DNA of 64,000 nucleotides from Psettodes erumei (GCA_016785225.1 JAFBJZ010000292.1:1232465-1296464), one strand, 5' to 3'. Positions 38,301 to 50,933 are shown, counted from the first letter of the stretch. Made by a program: numbers and translations. Notes: generated from the letters alone by a model not told the origin.

Positions 38301-41002
38301 TTTTTTTTCACAGGAACCATCCGTCCGGTACGAAGGAGTTTTTATGACCCGACTTCGGCCCCGGGTCAAGGCTGGCAGTGGGAGTGGGAGAACGACGCGG
38401 GCACGTGGACGCCCTATGACATGGAGGTGGCCATCGCCATCGAGAGCGCCCACAGCCGCCAGCAGCCCTGCCTCGACCTGACGCCGCTCGGCTTCTGCTA
38501 CCTCATAGATTTCCAGAACATGACGCAGGTGCTTGTCAGCGAGACCTTCAGTTCTTTCACCGAGTGGCTGATGTTCAGCTTTTAAACGTGTTTTTTTTGT
38601 CCTCTTGCAGGTGAACAGACAGAGCCAGAGGTGTCGGAGGATCCAGAGGCGTGCTGACATGGCCTACCCTTTAGTGTCTGGTCCTCTCCCCATGCCCAAA
38701 GGTGGAGGTGTAGGAGCAGGTGGAGGGCTAACAGGAGCTCTGCTGGGTGTTGGGGTGTCAGGCGCCAGCATGGGGATGGGCAGCTCTCTCTACCCCAACG
38801 GAGGCCCACCAGCTACTGGGCCGGGCCATCCTTGTTCCTGTCAGCAGTGCATGCTGGTCCTTAGTGTGAAGACCAATGCGGGGGGAGCAGGGGGAGGAGC
38901 AGGAGGTATACAGACTCTTGGCAGACGCTCGCTAACCATGCAGCGGCCCAAGAACTCGGCACCCGTCCCCTCCAAACCTCTCAGTCCTTCTAAATCAGCC
39001 ACTCTGGGACGGGGACAGCAGCAGAACTCCAACTCCAACTCCAACTACTATCAGACGCTGCCGCACGGCCTCGCCATCTCCAAAAACACTGCCTCCCCGA
39101 GAAGGAACGCCCAGCTCTTTGCTCAGTCGCTGGCCGCCCTCACGGCCGGCACGTCCTCTCTGGGCATCTCCTCGTCTTCCAACAGGCCGCCCCCGCCATC
39201 CCTCCCGCCTCCCCAGCCCCCGTCGTCCAACCCGAGTTTGAACCCTCCGTCCGTTCTGGCCAAGCACCCCTTTTCCTCGAACAACGAATCAGTGCCAACT
39301 GCTACATTAATTACCCCCGCCAACAGCGTGACTACGCCCCCTTCTCCCGTGCCATCTCCGTCGCCACTGGTGATGAAGCCCCAGCGCGCGCCGTCCTCCG
39401 CGGCATCTGTGTGCCATGCCCCGTTGCCACAGAGATCAAGCCTAGCCGGGCTGAGCAGACCAGCGTTACAGAGGATCGCCATGGCCCAGTCCAGAGCACT
39501 CATAGCATCAGGGTGAGTAAATGAAGTGCACACACACCACCAGGAGTAAAAAAGAGACATCCCACACTACCCCCCCCCCACCCCTCATCTCTCTCCCTCA
39601 CTGTTACAGTTGTCTCTTATCTTTTCCGCTGCCTCTCAGTTCTATGATCAAATGCTGTTTAAGCCGTCTTCCAGTTCAGTCAGGAGTCAACCTCACTCTG
39701 AGCAAGAGGAAAAATGTTCAGTAGGAGCTTCTTATGAAGGCGATTCCAAAGCTGCTGATTGGTATTAGTTTGCCAGGACATGTTTGAAAATGAACGCACA
39801 CAACAAATGTTTTGGACATTTGTGCCCTGTGTCAGTGTCAGTCTGTCAGTTGGGCCACCACCGTGTTCCAGAGTGAAATACTTGACATGTCACCATGACA
39901 TGTACAGACATTCATGATCCACAGAGGCTGAATCGTGCTGTGTCTGGCATCCCACAATTTCCTCAATGACTCACATTCAAGGTTCTAGAGTGAAGTTTGT
40001 CAACAGCTGTTGGGCAGATTGTCATGAAAATGGGTCTGGACGTGCCTGTCCCTCTCGTTATCAGGTCACATTTCCAATCTGTCCTACACTTTGTGAGCCT
40101 CTGCAGCTTGTTGCCTGCTAGCTTCAGCATTTAGCACACTTGACAAGGCTTTAATTTAACAGGAAGTGCTGACTTTCTTGCACTTCCTGTTTCCAGTGAC
40201 ACCTTGGAAAGGCGAAGTGTATCGTATCCACACAGGCTGATTTTAGTCACTCAGCTTCTTCAAACTCATTCTTCCATACTGCAACGGGAAGGAAACATGA
40301 CGTTTCATGCGACAGTTTCTATTTGGCACTTGACACAACAGGTCTTGTTTCAGTGCTGCTGCACAGTAAGCGCTGCATTTTCCGTTATTCTTGTATTTGC
40401 TGACCTTCAAATTGAAAGCAAGGTGTGGATTTTTCGGCAGCCCCCCACCCCCCACCACTCCCTCAGGCCTGCCCCCCCCGACATCCCCGGCTCCTCTCCC
40501 GTGGCGTCTCGGCAGTCTGGGCCCCTCAGAGCCTCATTGTTGGTCTCCACAGTAACCTTTGTTGGATTCGCCCGAGTCTGGGCCGCATTAGCAGCACAAT
40601 GTCGAGCCTCGGCTACTTTACACTTCTTTCTGCTCTCTCGTCCTTCCCCCTCTCTCTGCTCCGTCCTTTTAACATTCTTCTACTTTTTCTCCTCTGTGCT
40701 TCCACACGTTTCTGGCTGTTCTCTCTTGCTCTGATTCCTTGTAGTAGTTTGCCTGTAGAGTTCGTGCCATTTTCTTGCTCATTAAAGATGCCGTACTTCT
40801 AAGCTAACCCAAAAAGCATTTAAGAGGCGGTTGGATTTCTTGGGGGGGGGGCAATGTGGTGGAATACCCACTCATATACTTGTCTCTAGCAGCATATGCA
40901 TAATGTGAATGTTTTCCAGGATGGGGGAGAGGTAGACAATGGTACTGATCCAGTCAGTGGTGTTGCTACCCCCTAGACAAACACAATACTGAGGAGGAGG
41001 AG

Positions 41003-41039
<37 letters not shown>

Positions 41040-44000
41040 CGGACTCAGACAGTGCCCGAGACAAGGGCCGATGGGAATGGTATGAGGGGGGGTTATGAAA
41101 CAAAGAAACGAGTCAGCAAACTGTCATAGATTGATCACACAGTGGTGCAAGAAATCAGGACAACACCAGAGAGAGAGAGAGATGACGCAGACACACTGAC
41201 TGGGGTTCATGCAAAGTGATGCCTGGCTGTGAAGGCATTTAACAAACACACACACTGTCACACAGAAGAAGTAAATATTGACGATGCTAATGGGAGCTGC
41301 AGTGAAGAATGTGCTCTCTCTCTCCAGTGGGGGATTATGGGAAGGAGACAAAGGAGGAGGGACTTTATTTAGGAGAAATGTGTGTGTGTGCGTTCCATGT
41401 TCAGGGTAAACATGCAGACTGAAACCTTGAGCTGAGACGAATGAGATGAATGCGAGTGGTCAGGAGTCTCTGCTGCTGGCCGGGTTTGGAAGTAATATGT
41501 TCTCCAGTCAGTCTGGACTTCACTACGGCACAAGATCTTGCACTTAAGAAAAATAAATATTTATTGCATATCATGGATAAATCTATAATTGTTATTGTAT
41601 AAAAACTAGAGTTACACTACAGTGTCACAAGTTAAATATCCACCGGCGTCCAATATTCCATATTTAACATTTCACACCTACAATAAACCTTGAGCCACTA
41701 CATCAGGTCCACTTGTGCAATCTGATGTGGTCCACTACTAAAACGGAAATGAAAACATCCTGCCTTGACTTGAATTGTGTTTGACATATTGTGCACTGAT
41801 CATGACTTTGATGTGTTGTGTGCATGCGCAGTGCACGGCACAAACGTGATCCCTCCCCTTTGTGTTAGTCCATCAGGTGGCAACTTCTTCCACACATGAA
41901 ATTCTAACATCACGCTCTTCCTCCAATGACTTCCACAGAGTGCAGCGCGCCCTCTGCTGGAGCACACGGCTAACTACTTAAAATGCTCCGTCGCGCTCGG
42001 AATGTAAATGAAGAATTTGAATGTGTCAGTGAAGTGGGAATATTAACTTTTCCCCCTCACGCCTGAGCAGATGTTGGGATTTCAAATAGAAAGTGAAGGC
42101 TGTAACAGCAATGACGGACATTCAGCTGGCACTAAGTGAGCGCTGGTAGAGACAAAGACAAACGATCCCTCTGTCTGCTGCATGAAAACACATCCAGGAT
42201 GTGTTTTGTTTTTTTTTTTTTAAAAAAAGCCCATGTTTGGTGAGATTCACTCAGGTCAGCTCTGGTTCCACTTAATTCCACACGGAACATCCGCAGCCAG
42301 TTTTCAGTATTATTCAACAAATGCATGTGTTGTTGCTTGATTTAAGAATGTGGTTTATGAAGTGTCCACAGTCAAATTGCCTTTAGCTGAAGCAGAGGAC
42401 GTCTGTTCAGAGATCTAGCCTGTGTGGATAAGAATGCTGCGGCTGAAGCTTTATGTGCGTGTGTGTGCGTGTGAAAATGTGTGGGAGTGTGTTATTGTCT
42501 GGTGTCTAAATCAGTCCAGCTGATGTCCATCTGGGCCCGGGGGAATAGGAGGAGCAGGGGGGGGTGGGGGTGTGAGACAAAGCTGAGGGAGTGTGTGATG
42601 TGGTGGGAAGCGGGGCAGAGGGTGGGGGGGTGGTTTTGAGGTCACTGGGGGTCAAGAGACTGGAGTCCCATTCAGGCTCTTCCCCCTCCCCCCAGCCAGG
42701 CGGGCAGGCACGGGATCTTCTTTTTTTTTTTTTAGACTCCCAACCTTTTTTTCTTTCTTTCCTCTTCAAAGGTCTTATACTTCCTCCTGTTTTGGGTCAT
42801 AGTTTGTGGAGTCACATCTAATTTTGGGATTCATATATTTTTTCTAATCTCACCCGTTTTAGTGAACGTCACGCCTCCGTTCGCCTCGGCCGTTAAGAAT
42901 AAGACTCTTTTGTGTGTGGGAACACTTCAAGCACAATATTGCAATGCTTTGCATGGCAATACAGACCCACTGTTGATCTTTTATTGTATAAAGTTGCTGA
43001 AGGGGTTGCACAACTTTTGTTGTGCCATGTGCACTGGTCATAACCTGGACTGAATCGTAACACAAACAGTTCTGCCGGTCAGGTGCACACAACATTTATG
43101 ACAGTGTTGGTCGCTGTGTCTGCAACAATAAAAATGACTGAAGTGACATGAACACACTGACAATTTAATTTGCTCAGATAAAACAGATGATGACAATTAG
43201 CAGGTGAGATAATCTGGTAATATTCAGCATGTGACAATATGTTTAAAATCCCAATAATATTGTATTGTGATTATATTGTATTGTGGAGGTCTCTGGCAAT
43301 TTTCCATCCTACTACGTTGTGTTGCTGGTGATGGCGTGTCGTTGATGACATCAGTGATTCCTGTTGCTGGGGTTATCATGTGCATTTCTGACTTTTTAAA
43401 ACCTGGAATAGTTCTTCACTGACTTATCTGTCAGCCAGTGATATGGGCTTAATACAGGTCGATCATATGTTGTTGATGTGCACCGATAGGAAACTTTTCA
43501 CAGAACATCGCGATAATATGGTAGGGTGGGGTCTCTGCTCATTCCCACCCCCACAGCGACATGAGTCGCGTTCAGGCAGTGCTGTGGAAAAGAAGCCAAT
43601 CAGAGGCCGCGTCACTTCGGAAAGAACTTGCGGAATCCAAAAGTAATCTGGTTCAAACGGGGTCGTAAGCTTTAGATTGTGCTCACTGTTAGCGGCCAAT
43701 GCAGCATTATGTACATATATACATTCAGAAATCAAATGTCACCATGACGCAGCTCAGGGGCGTGAGACTGATGCAACCTGCGCATACGTGTGTGTCATGT
43801 GCACATCAGCGGGGCGGCTGGAAAGTGTGTTAATGAGCTCCATGAAGCTTATCCATGATCACACTGTAAAGACTGTCAACTGCTAACGCAGCAGCCAGCT
43901 CCTTATTAATTCATCCTGTTTACAACACACTCATATGTTGTCATGAGTAGATCTCCGTGACGCGTTGGAGATCTTGAACGCCGCGTACCGCGGAGCGAGG

Positions 44001-47000
44001 TCTCGGGCTAAGCTGATCAGCGTGGATGGAAAGTTGATGTGATGACGACGCGTCTCACATGCCTCGCTGCTCGGTCGCTGTGCAGCTGTTTCATCAGCAT
44101 CGGACCCATATTCCTGTCCTCCACTGTCCCTCATTACGGTTGATTGGTTCCAGGAAAACGGCGTCTGTTGACACTTGCTGTTATTGGACCTCCTCTAGAT
44201 TGGACAGAGCACTGTTATCTGCATGGGGTTTGTGCTGTTTGGCCCTCACTCTGTGGCTTCACTCATGTTTCTGAGGCATGTGAAATAGCACCCCCCCCCA
44301 CACACACACACCCCCCACACACACACACACACGCATCAGTGAGTCATTCACTCGCATGTCGACGTGTGAGGGGGGTTAAGTAAAAGCAGCTTAGTGCCAA
44401 CAGAGAGCCTGTTAAAGCTAAATCACGGACAGGAAACAACAGATCAGCCCGGCACCCTGCCCTCCTGTTGAGCCTCTAAGACCCGCCCGCCTGAGTGTCA
44501 GCAGCCCCTTCGATAGCTCAGTTGGTAGAGCGGAGGACTGTAGAGGCACACAGTGGAAATCCTTAGGTCGCTGGTTCAAATCCGGCTCGAAGGAGGTTCA
44601 TGTTTTGTGTTGCTCCCTACATGAAGAGTGAGTTTATTTACGCCTCCACTGACACGCTCCACTTTGTTGGTTCTTAGGTTTCACTTACCGGCTGATCTGT
44701 GATCAGACAGTTGAGCTCAACCACCATGCAGCTCCAGCATGTGTTTATTCAGGTCAGTCCTGTGCCATACACATACAGTCAGAGGCCACTTCATGTGTTG
44801 TACATCCAACACAACATCTCTGCCATGAAGAAGAACTGACAGCATGAATATAAATGAAGTGGACAAAATATTAGGAACACCTCTCAGTATAACAGTAATC
44901 AACACACAGTTAAATGAAAACTGTTCTGACACTGTCAATCAAAACTGAACATTACTGTCTTTGTCAGGGCAGGATTCCTGTTTTTGTCGTGGATCACATT
45001 AGATGGTACAAGTGGGCCTAATGAAGTGGACGCTGAGAGTATACACTAGAACCGTGTACGTACGGTATGTCAATGATGATGATGATGATGGGCTTTGTGA
45101 CGGAGCAGGTAATCCCCAGCAAGCAGCTGTGACGTCCCTCTGTGTGAGCTCAGTGAGCAGATGGAAACTCCGTGGATTAGCTCTCATAAACGCACAGACG
45201 AGCGGCTCCGTCACAGAGTAGTTCACAGCCAGGAGGACAGATGCGCACAGAAACACAAGGACGACTGAGCTGCTTCCTCTCCTTTTGACAGACTTTTTCT
45301 TCTACTGTAAAAAAACAAACAGATTTGACAGGATACTGTTTTTTCAGCCAATATCATTTGCCTCTTGTCTTGTGAATTTGGGGTTTTCTAAAGTGAGACT
45401 GTGAGGATGACAGTCATCAGTTTTTCAAAGTGAGTATGTATTAGATGGCGTCTCCTGATTACCTCCTAGTATTCCCATATCTCTGATGTGAAAGCCGCTG
45501 TAGGTCTGTGGGATGTGGAGAAATCTACTCCACCAAACAGTTTGTGTCTTCTGTTACAGCGTGCCCACCGTCCCAGTGAAGAATCTCAACGGATCCAGTC
45601 CTGTTCACCCTGCACTGGCCGGTAAGAACAGCGCACTGAATTTTACAAGAAACCAGAGAGGGAGAATCTCCGCTTTGCACAACCCTTTTTTTATTTCAGG
45701 GATCACAGGAATCCTGATGAGCGCCGCCGCTCTGCCCGTGTGTCTGACGAGGCCTCCCAAACTCGTGCTGCACCCACCGCCTGTCAGCAAGAGCGACATC
45801 AAGCCCGTGCCGGGCTTTGGCCACTGCTGCAGGAAAACCACCAAGAAACAAGCTCGCAAAGGTGAGCGTTAAGATGTCCATGTTTTCAAATCCCTGAGTC
45901 TGATAACAGGGAGTTGGTCTCTCTGTTTACCATCTCTTGCATTTCTTCTGTTGGTCACTCCTCTCTGCCCCCTCTCCTCTTTGTCTGCAGGTAAAACTCC
46001 GGAGGAGGTGGTGAAGAAGTACCTGCAGAAAGTAAAAAGTCCACCAGAGGAGGTACCACCTGTGTTTCTGTGCGACATCATAATGGTGACGCTACAGAGG
46101 GATCAGGTTTGTCTTCAGTGGTTTTCTTTCCCTTTCTTCCCTAGGACTGTACCATCTGTATGGAGCCACTGGGGGGTCCGTCTGGATACAAAGGTCCAGG
46201 GGTGGGGCCCGTTTCCAGGGCAGAGTCAGTGGGGCGACTAGCACAGTGTGGACATCAGTACCATTTCCAGTGTCTGGTGGCCATGTATAACAATGGCAAC
46301 AAGGACGGCAGGTAGGGTCGAGAGGCGCTTCATTCCCTCACACCTTTCAATCAAATACACTCATACAACCGACCAAAAGATCGCCGCTCTTCTCAGTCTC
46401 CAGTGTCCCACGTGTAAAACCATCTATGGCGTGAAGACGGGCAACCAGCCGGCAGGGAAGATGGAGTACCATGTCATCCCTCACTCTCTACCAGGGCACC
46501 CTGACTGCAAAACCATACGCATCATCTACAACATCCCACCAGGCATTCAGGTGACAGACGGGCTTGTGTGGAGTTACGTCGTCAGGGTTAGCTTGATCAG
46601 CACACTGCGGTGATACTAACCCCCCTCCTCCTCCTCTCAGGGACCAGAGCATCCGAACCCAGGGAAGCCCTTCACTGCCAGAGGGTTTCCACGACACTGC
46701 TACCTCCCAGACAGTGAGAAAGGACGCAGGGTAAATGCAGTCACACCGTAACCCTGTGTACACCCGCTGTTAATGGAGACATGTTTAACTGAACCCGTCA
46801 TCTTTAACCTAACGTCAGGTACTGAGACTGCTCCTGGTAGCGTGGGACCGCAGGTTGATCTTCTCAGTTGGTACGTCGAGCACTACAGGAGAGTCTGACA
46901 CCGTCATCTGGAATGAGGTGCGCACTGAGTAAACAGAGAGGGACTGCAATTTTGTGAGACATGTCTGTTTTGTTACCACCGAAACTCAAAGCGACTCTTT

Positions 47001-47154
47001 TTCATTTTCCCTTCTTCTCAAGGTCCACCACAAGACGGAGTTCGGCTCCAACCTGACGGGCCACGGCTTCCCCGACCCCGGACACCTCGACAACGTCCTG
47101 GAAGAGCTCCGGGCTCAGGGCATCACAGAGGATGATGGACTGATGGAAAAGTGA
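28192..47154 (+). CDS. dtx4: Deltex E3 ubiquitin-protein ligase 4, complete, 11 coding exons, 751 aa
   Basis: Deltex ligases regulate Notch and other signalling by ubiquitination. Coding exons: 28192-28402, 38314-38528, 38611-39512, 45560-45621, 45700-45861, 45991-46052, 46145-46311, 46397-46550, 46641-46730, 46819-46917, 47023-47154; total 2256 nt. Domains in order: WWE1 (VVVWEWLNEHGRWRPYSP, about 8-75), WWE2 (WQWEWENDAGTWTPYD, about 85-142), a long Gly/Ser/Pro/Asn-rich linker (about 160-440), the conserved VPVKNLNGSS and LTRPPKLVLHPPPVSKSD blocks, a RING (CTIC ... CGHQYHFQC ... CPTC, about 540-605), and the Deltex C-terminal domain (QGPEHPNPG, GFPRHCYLPDSEKGR, IWNEVHHKTEFGSNLTGHG). The start MLLASAVVVWEW and the ending match DTX4 rather than DTX1. 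It is longer than human DTX4 (about 620 aa), the excess lying in the exon-3 linker. Intron 1 is 9.9 kb and intron 3 is 6 kb. Confidence 0.92.
29252..29697 (+). repeat. Interspersed repeat, left arm of an inverted pair
   Basis: This segment is the near-perfect reverse complement of about 43083-43509. Matching landmarks are gaaaagtttcctatcagtgc, gatgtcatcaacgacacgcc, acaatacaatattattggga and actgtcataaatgttgtg. It has no coding frame and no recognisable family, and similarity stops abruptly on both sides. Confidence 0.8.
30056..30080. repeat. (CA)n microsatellite
   Basis: A pure CA tract of about twelve units in dtx4 intron 1. Confidence 0.9.
30510..30534. repeat. (CA)n microsatellite
   Basis: A pure CA tract of about twelve units in dtx4 intron 1. 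Confidence 0.9.
32003..32046. repeat. (GT)n microsatellite
   Basis: About twenty-two GT units in dtx4 intron 1. Confidence 0.95.
35296..35338. repeat. (GT)n microsatellite
   Basis: About twenty-one GT units in dtx4 intron 1. Confidence 0.95.
37435..37455. repeat. (CA)n microsatellite
   Basis: About ten CA units in dtx4 intron 1. Confidence 0.85.
41005..41036. repeat. (GT)n microsatellite
   Basis: About sixteen GT units following a short GAG repeat in dtx4 intron 3. Confidence 0.9.
43083..43509 (-). repeat. Interspersed repeat, right arm of an inverted pair
   Basis: Reverse-complement partner of 29252-29697, with only scattered substitutions and small gaps over more than 400 bp. It lies in dtx4 intron 3, 13.4 kb from its partner. 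Confidence 0.8.
44290..44332. repeat. C-rich and (CA)n low-complexity tract
   Basis: Runs of C alternating with CA repeats in dtx4 intron 3. Confidence 0.85.
44507..44594 (+). tRNA. tRNA-Tyr (anticodon GTA) with a 15-nt intron, inside dtx4 intron 3
   Basis: Acceptor CCTTCGA pairs with TCGAAGG, followed by discriminator A. The D arm is TAGCTCAGTTGGTAGAG. Anticodon GTA lies at 44540-44542 and is followed one base later by a 15-nt intron (44544-44558), the position normal for eukaryotic tRNA-Tyr. The T arm has GGTTCAAATCC. Removing the intron gives a 73-nt tRNA. A TTTT stretch shortly downstream can end Pol III transcription. Confidence 0.93.
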
Positions 47155-49453
47155 AAGGACAAAAACAACCAGCAGAGGAAGGAGATGTTAGTGAGAGAGC
47201 AGTAAAAGAGTTAAGGAGTGGATGAGGAGAGAAGGGCCCAACCATGAAAATAACCAGAGGCGGAGGAGGAATTCCCGGAGCGACGGAGGCTCTCTCTGCC
47301 AGCACTTAAAGGGGTGCAGGGGGGACGTTTGGGGTCAAAGAAGACATTGATTTTGCTTCGCAGAGGTAACCACTTTTTAAGATGTCGACGTGAGCAGGAG
47401 AAGCAGCACCACGGAGAGAAAAGAAAAATCAGCCAGACGAAACTCGAGGTTTCAGCTACTTAACAGCTCGGTACTAAATGTTGAGATGTGAGAATGAACC
47501 GGTACTAATACTTAGGATGGAACCAACCTTACTTTACTGAGAAAAAGAGCGGCATAAAAAGATGGTAAAAAAAAAATGTTAGATCAGTTCAGCAAAAACT
47601 GGGAGTGAAAGGACAAAGAGAGGAAGAAGCTGGAGCAGTGGGGGAGCGGAGCGGAGGGGAGAGGGCAGGAATAATGTAGCAGAAAGAGGGGAAGATGGCG
47701 CGTGAATGTAGCATAGGGTAGGAGTAGAGTAAAACCACCTCGTACGGTACTGTTCAGGTGCTTTAGCTAGCGACACAAAGAAACCCAGGGTGATGGAGGA
47801 AGGTCTGACAAACGCGTGCTTGCTTCGTTTCAACCACCTGCCGGTTTTGCGGGTGAAGTTCGGGCGCTGGCTCTTGTGGTTTTCCTGGGGAACTACACCT
47901 CCCCAACCTGCAAGCTACTGGAACAAATCAAAAGGTTACTTTGAGTTATCCACCTGTGTTAAGTTTTCTCATCACTATAATTCTCATTTAACGTCATTCC
48001 ATACTTTACCTCTTACCTCTGTTTGTTTATGTGCGAATCGACAGAAGACCAAACCGAGGCCTCGTCATGTTGGGCCTGTTTGGAGTCTTACTCTTGAGCC
48101 ACTGTGGTACAAGTTAACCTTAGTTACACAGGTACAAGTATTTACATATGTCTTTATTTTATTCTTGTCCCCTTTTAATGGTTTGCATGGTTTAATTTGG
48201 ATGCAGATGCTGTTGTGTCCAAATCAGTGAGAAAGAGTGAGAATGCAATGAAAATGTAGAATTAAGCGCTGATTTGCTTCGGTGTTGACGGTAGTTGTAG
48301 TTGTGCGTCGTCTGTGCTGAAGTCTCACCAGCCAGAGAACCACTCAGATTGGGCAGAGGGTTGGAGGGCTGGGGAGGGTGGAGAGGTCAGAGCTGAAGCA
48401 GAGGCTGTGACCTGATGCTGCTGAGGAGAAGAAGACCCCCACACAAACACATGCACAATTTCAAATACATTTAACTTGGACCTGAATTTGGACAAATCAT
48501 GGTATAGACAGAAATTCCATTCACCCTCAAAGTTTCATCCTCAAAGATGAAGACCTACTGGTAGACAAGGACCTTTACTCAAATTATGGTAAAACCTGTG
48601 ATTAAACAGTATTATAAAATTTTAAAGTCCCTTCTTTATGTGTAATTGAAGACGTTGAGGGGAGACTCAGCATTTTGTCTCAGTTACTTGTGGTGATACA
48701 TTTCAAAACACGTAGCGTTTCAAAGAGGGAGGAGTTATCTGTGCTTCCTGAGGCCCATTTACCCACAGACGATGTCATGTGACTCACCCAGCATCCTGGT
48801 TACATCGTCGGTGCAAAAAAAGAAGTGTGTTAGAAACCACGGGGCTTCACGTCCTGTCCATTCCTGTGAGCTGCTCACGGTGGGTGAGAACTACAGATGA
48901 ACTGCAGATCAGTTCAGTGTTAGCACCTGGTTGAGTTGGGACCGGGTTTCGTTCTCCACACTAATAACTCAGCTCGTTAGAATGGCTTGCCGCTCAGAGC
49001 TGCACCTTTCACTGGCCTTTTCACTGCGGCAGTGGCAGCTGAGGCTCATGGGTAGTGGAGTATTCAGACCTGTCTGCCGTGTCTTAGAAACAACAGTTTT
49101 TTTCTATGACAGCTTGAGACAAACTACAGGAAACGCATCACATCGGAGTTTGCTCCAAAAGAAGTAACTAATCCGTCCTGTTGGACCAGTATGGGGCACC
49201 TGAAGTGGAAAGCCCCCATTCTTTTGGATTTTTGCTCATGTTGGCACATCATTTTACAAATGGTTATGTTTTTACATTTTACAAATAGAGGTTTATAATA
49301 ACAAAGCCTTTAATCAACAAGGTGATTGTGTTTCTTACCCCAGCGGCGCTGATAACAGCTCTCTTCTTTGCATCTCCACATCCTCTGCCTGATAACACAC
49401 TGCTCAGTCTCTGAGTTGGGTCTGTATATGACCCCTTACTACAATGTTACAAG

Positions 49454-49484
<31 letters not shown>

Positions 49485-50720
49485 CGTGCGTGCATGTGTT
49501 TGAAAGAGAATCTGTGTACTGTGTATACTACCAACATGCTCCCAGTTGAGGCTAATATGTGGGTACTCTGTGGGGATCATCCTTCTGGTCTGTCTGGTGA
49601 CAGATTCATGATGGTACTTCTGTGCCGTAACTTCTTTATTGCTTTTTAATATAAAATTTAGGTACACTTTTAGCATTTAGACACTATCATAGTATTTTGC
49701 CTTCTTTTTCATTTTGTACATTTATGTTGTAGTAATTATACCCTTTTTCATTTGTTACAATTGGTTTACAAAGACAGTATTGTGAAATACAGTGTCTTTT
49801 TTCCATTTAAATTGTGTACAGAAGTTAAGCTGATTTTCTCCGGAAAAGAAATCTTATGGTAGACTTTTATATGAGTGTGACATGTAATGAATTTTGAATT
49901 TCGCAAGTCAAACCCTTGTACACTTGCTCTTCTGTGAGGTAAAGTATACTTTTATAAATATCATTATTATTTTTATTTTTTTTTCATATCATCTTTCACG
50001 CTATACTGGTCTGCACTGAGCCTTGATTCTACCTGCAGCAGCTCTCAACATTTGTGACCCCAGGTCTCAAGTCTGCCTCTTTTCTGTCAGCAGAGTGGTT
50101 CAGGCGTTTGAAACCTTTCAGATGTTATAAAAAATAATTTCCTCTTGTGCTCTAGCAGTTTTCTGTCAGCCCACACATCTTAGTGGTTTTGCATAATCCC
50201 TAAATCATTTTAAATTTAGTTATATTGATTGTAATTTGTCTGTGTCATTAAAAGAGTTTGATTTCAAAACAATGGAGGGGAAATTGAATTAAATGTTGTG
50301 TAAATTTATGACTATATCTTTGGACTTGCTGATTTGAGTCCGATTTGATCATGATTATGTTAATGTGGATTTAAAAGTGTTGTATTTGCTCCTTAACAGT
50401 CCTTCATCCTTGACAAATCATCATCGCAAACATCAAGTATCTCTGGAGGAGACTAATATTTTTTTTTAAGGCTGTGATCAATGGTATGAAGCCATTTCAG
50501 CAAAAAAGCAAATGGCTATGACCAGTAAGTAAGTCATCATTTCAGTTTTTTCTCTCTGACATCGTCTTCTTATCCATGAGGTGAGATTGTGGGGGGGGGT
50601 CGGTGGTGATCACAGGTGCTGATGTGTGAGAGAGAGCATTGATAAGAAAAGCAAGTGTAAATATTGCAAAAATAAATGCTGGAGTATGAATGATTAATAC
50701 AAGAAAAAATAAAGAATGAA
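47155..50720 (+). other. dtx4: Probable 3' UTR of dtx4 and flank
   Basis: After the dtx4 stop codon there is no other gene up to the tRNA at 50846. Candidate poly(A) signals are attaaa near 50249 and aataaa near 50678 and 50708, so a 3' UTR of 3 kb or more is possible. The true end is not decidable from sequence alone. Plus-strand frames such as 47790-48230 are unsupported. Confidence 0.4.
49454..49493. repeat. (GT)n and (CGTG)n microsatellite
   Basis: About fourteen GT units followed by CGTG units in the dtx4 3' region. Confidence 0.9.
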
Positions 50721-50845
50721 TGCAACCCACCTGTTGTCCTGAGTCCAGTACCTCTATCTACATATAATGCATACATATTACTCGAAAAAAACACGCATTG
50801 TAATTTTCTTGTGAAAATATAACCCCACTGACACTCACCCATGCC

Positions 50846-50933
50846 CCTTCGATAGCTCAGTTGGTAGAGCGGAGGACTGTAGAGGCACACAGTGGAAATC
50901 CTTAGGTCGCTGGTTCGAATCCGGCTCGAAGGA
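50846..50933 (+). tRNA. tRNA-Tyr (anticodon GTA) with intron, second copy
   Basis: Identical to the tRNA-Tyr gene at 44507-44594 over all 88 nt, including the 15-nt intron (50883-50897), except one base in the T loop (GTTCGAATC here, GTTCAAATC there). Anticodon GTA is at 50879-50881. A TTTTT run at about 50942-50946 is a Pol III terminator. Confidence 0.93.

Larger units (their letters stand above)
28403..38313 (+). other. dtx4: dtx4 intron 1
   Basis: A 9.9-kb intron between the two WWE exons. It contains one arm of an inverted repeat (29252-29697) and several GT/CA microsatellites. Near 36.3 kb the phrase ctcctgggatcaataaagc resembles the 3' tail of fish LINE/SINE retroposons. Long frames such as 30873-31322 (+) and 31757-31167 (-) show no domains and no splice context; I see no nested gene. 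Confidence 0.6.
39513..45559 (+). other. dtx4: dtx4 intron 3
   Basis: A 6-kb intron after the long linker exon. It contains a GT tract, a second inverted-repeat arm, a CA tract and a complete tRNA-Tyr gene in the same orientation as dtx4. No coding exon of another gene was recognised. Confidence 0.65.

Noticed and set aside
38292..39560. Several minus-strand ORFs opposite dtx4 exons 2 and 3
   Set aside because: Shadows of a GC-rich coding exon; they cross its splice sites and have no homology signal.
40204..40802. Overlapping ORFs of 125-176 codons in dtx4 intron 3
   Set aside because: Proline/serine- and leucine-rich translations reflect C-rich and pyrimidine-rich intron sequence; no splice or promoter context.
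47790..48230. 146-codon plus-strand ORF after dtx4
   Set aside because: It lies in the probable dtx4 3' UTR and shows no domain or conserved motif.
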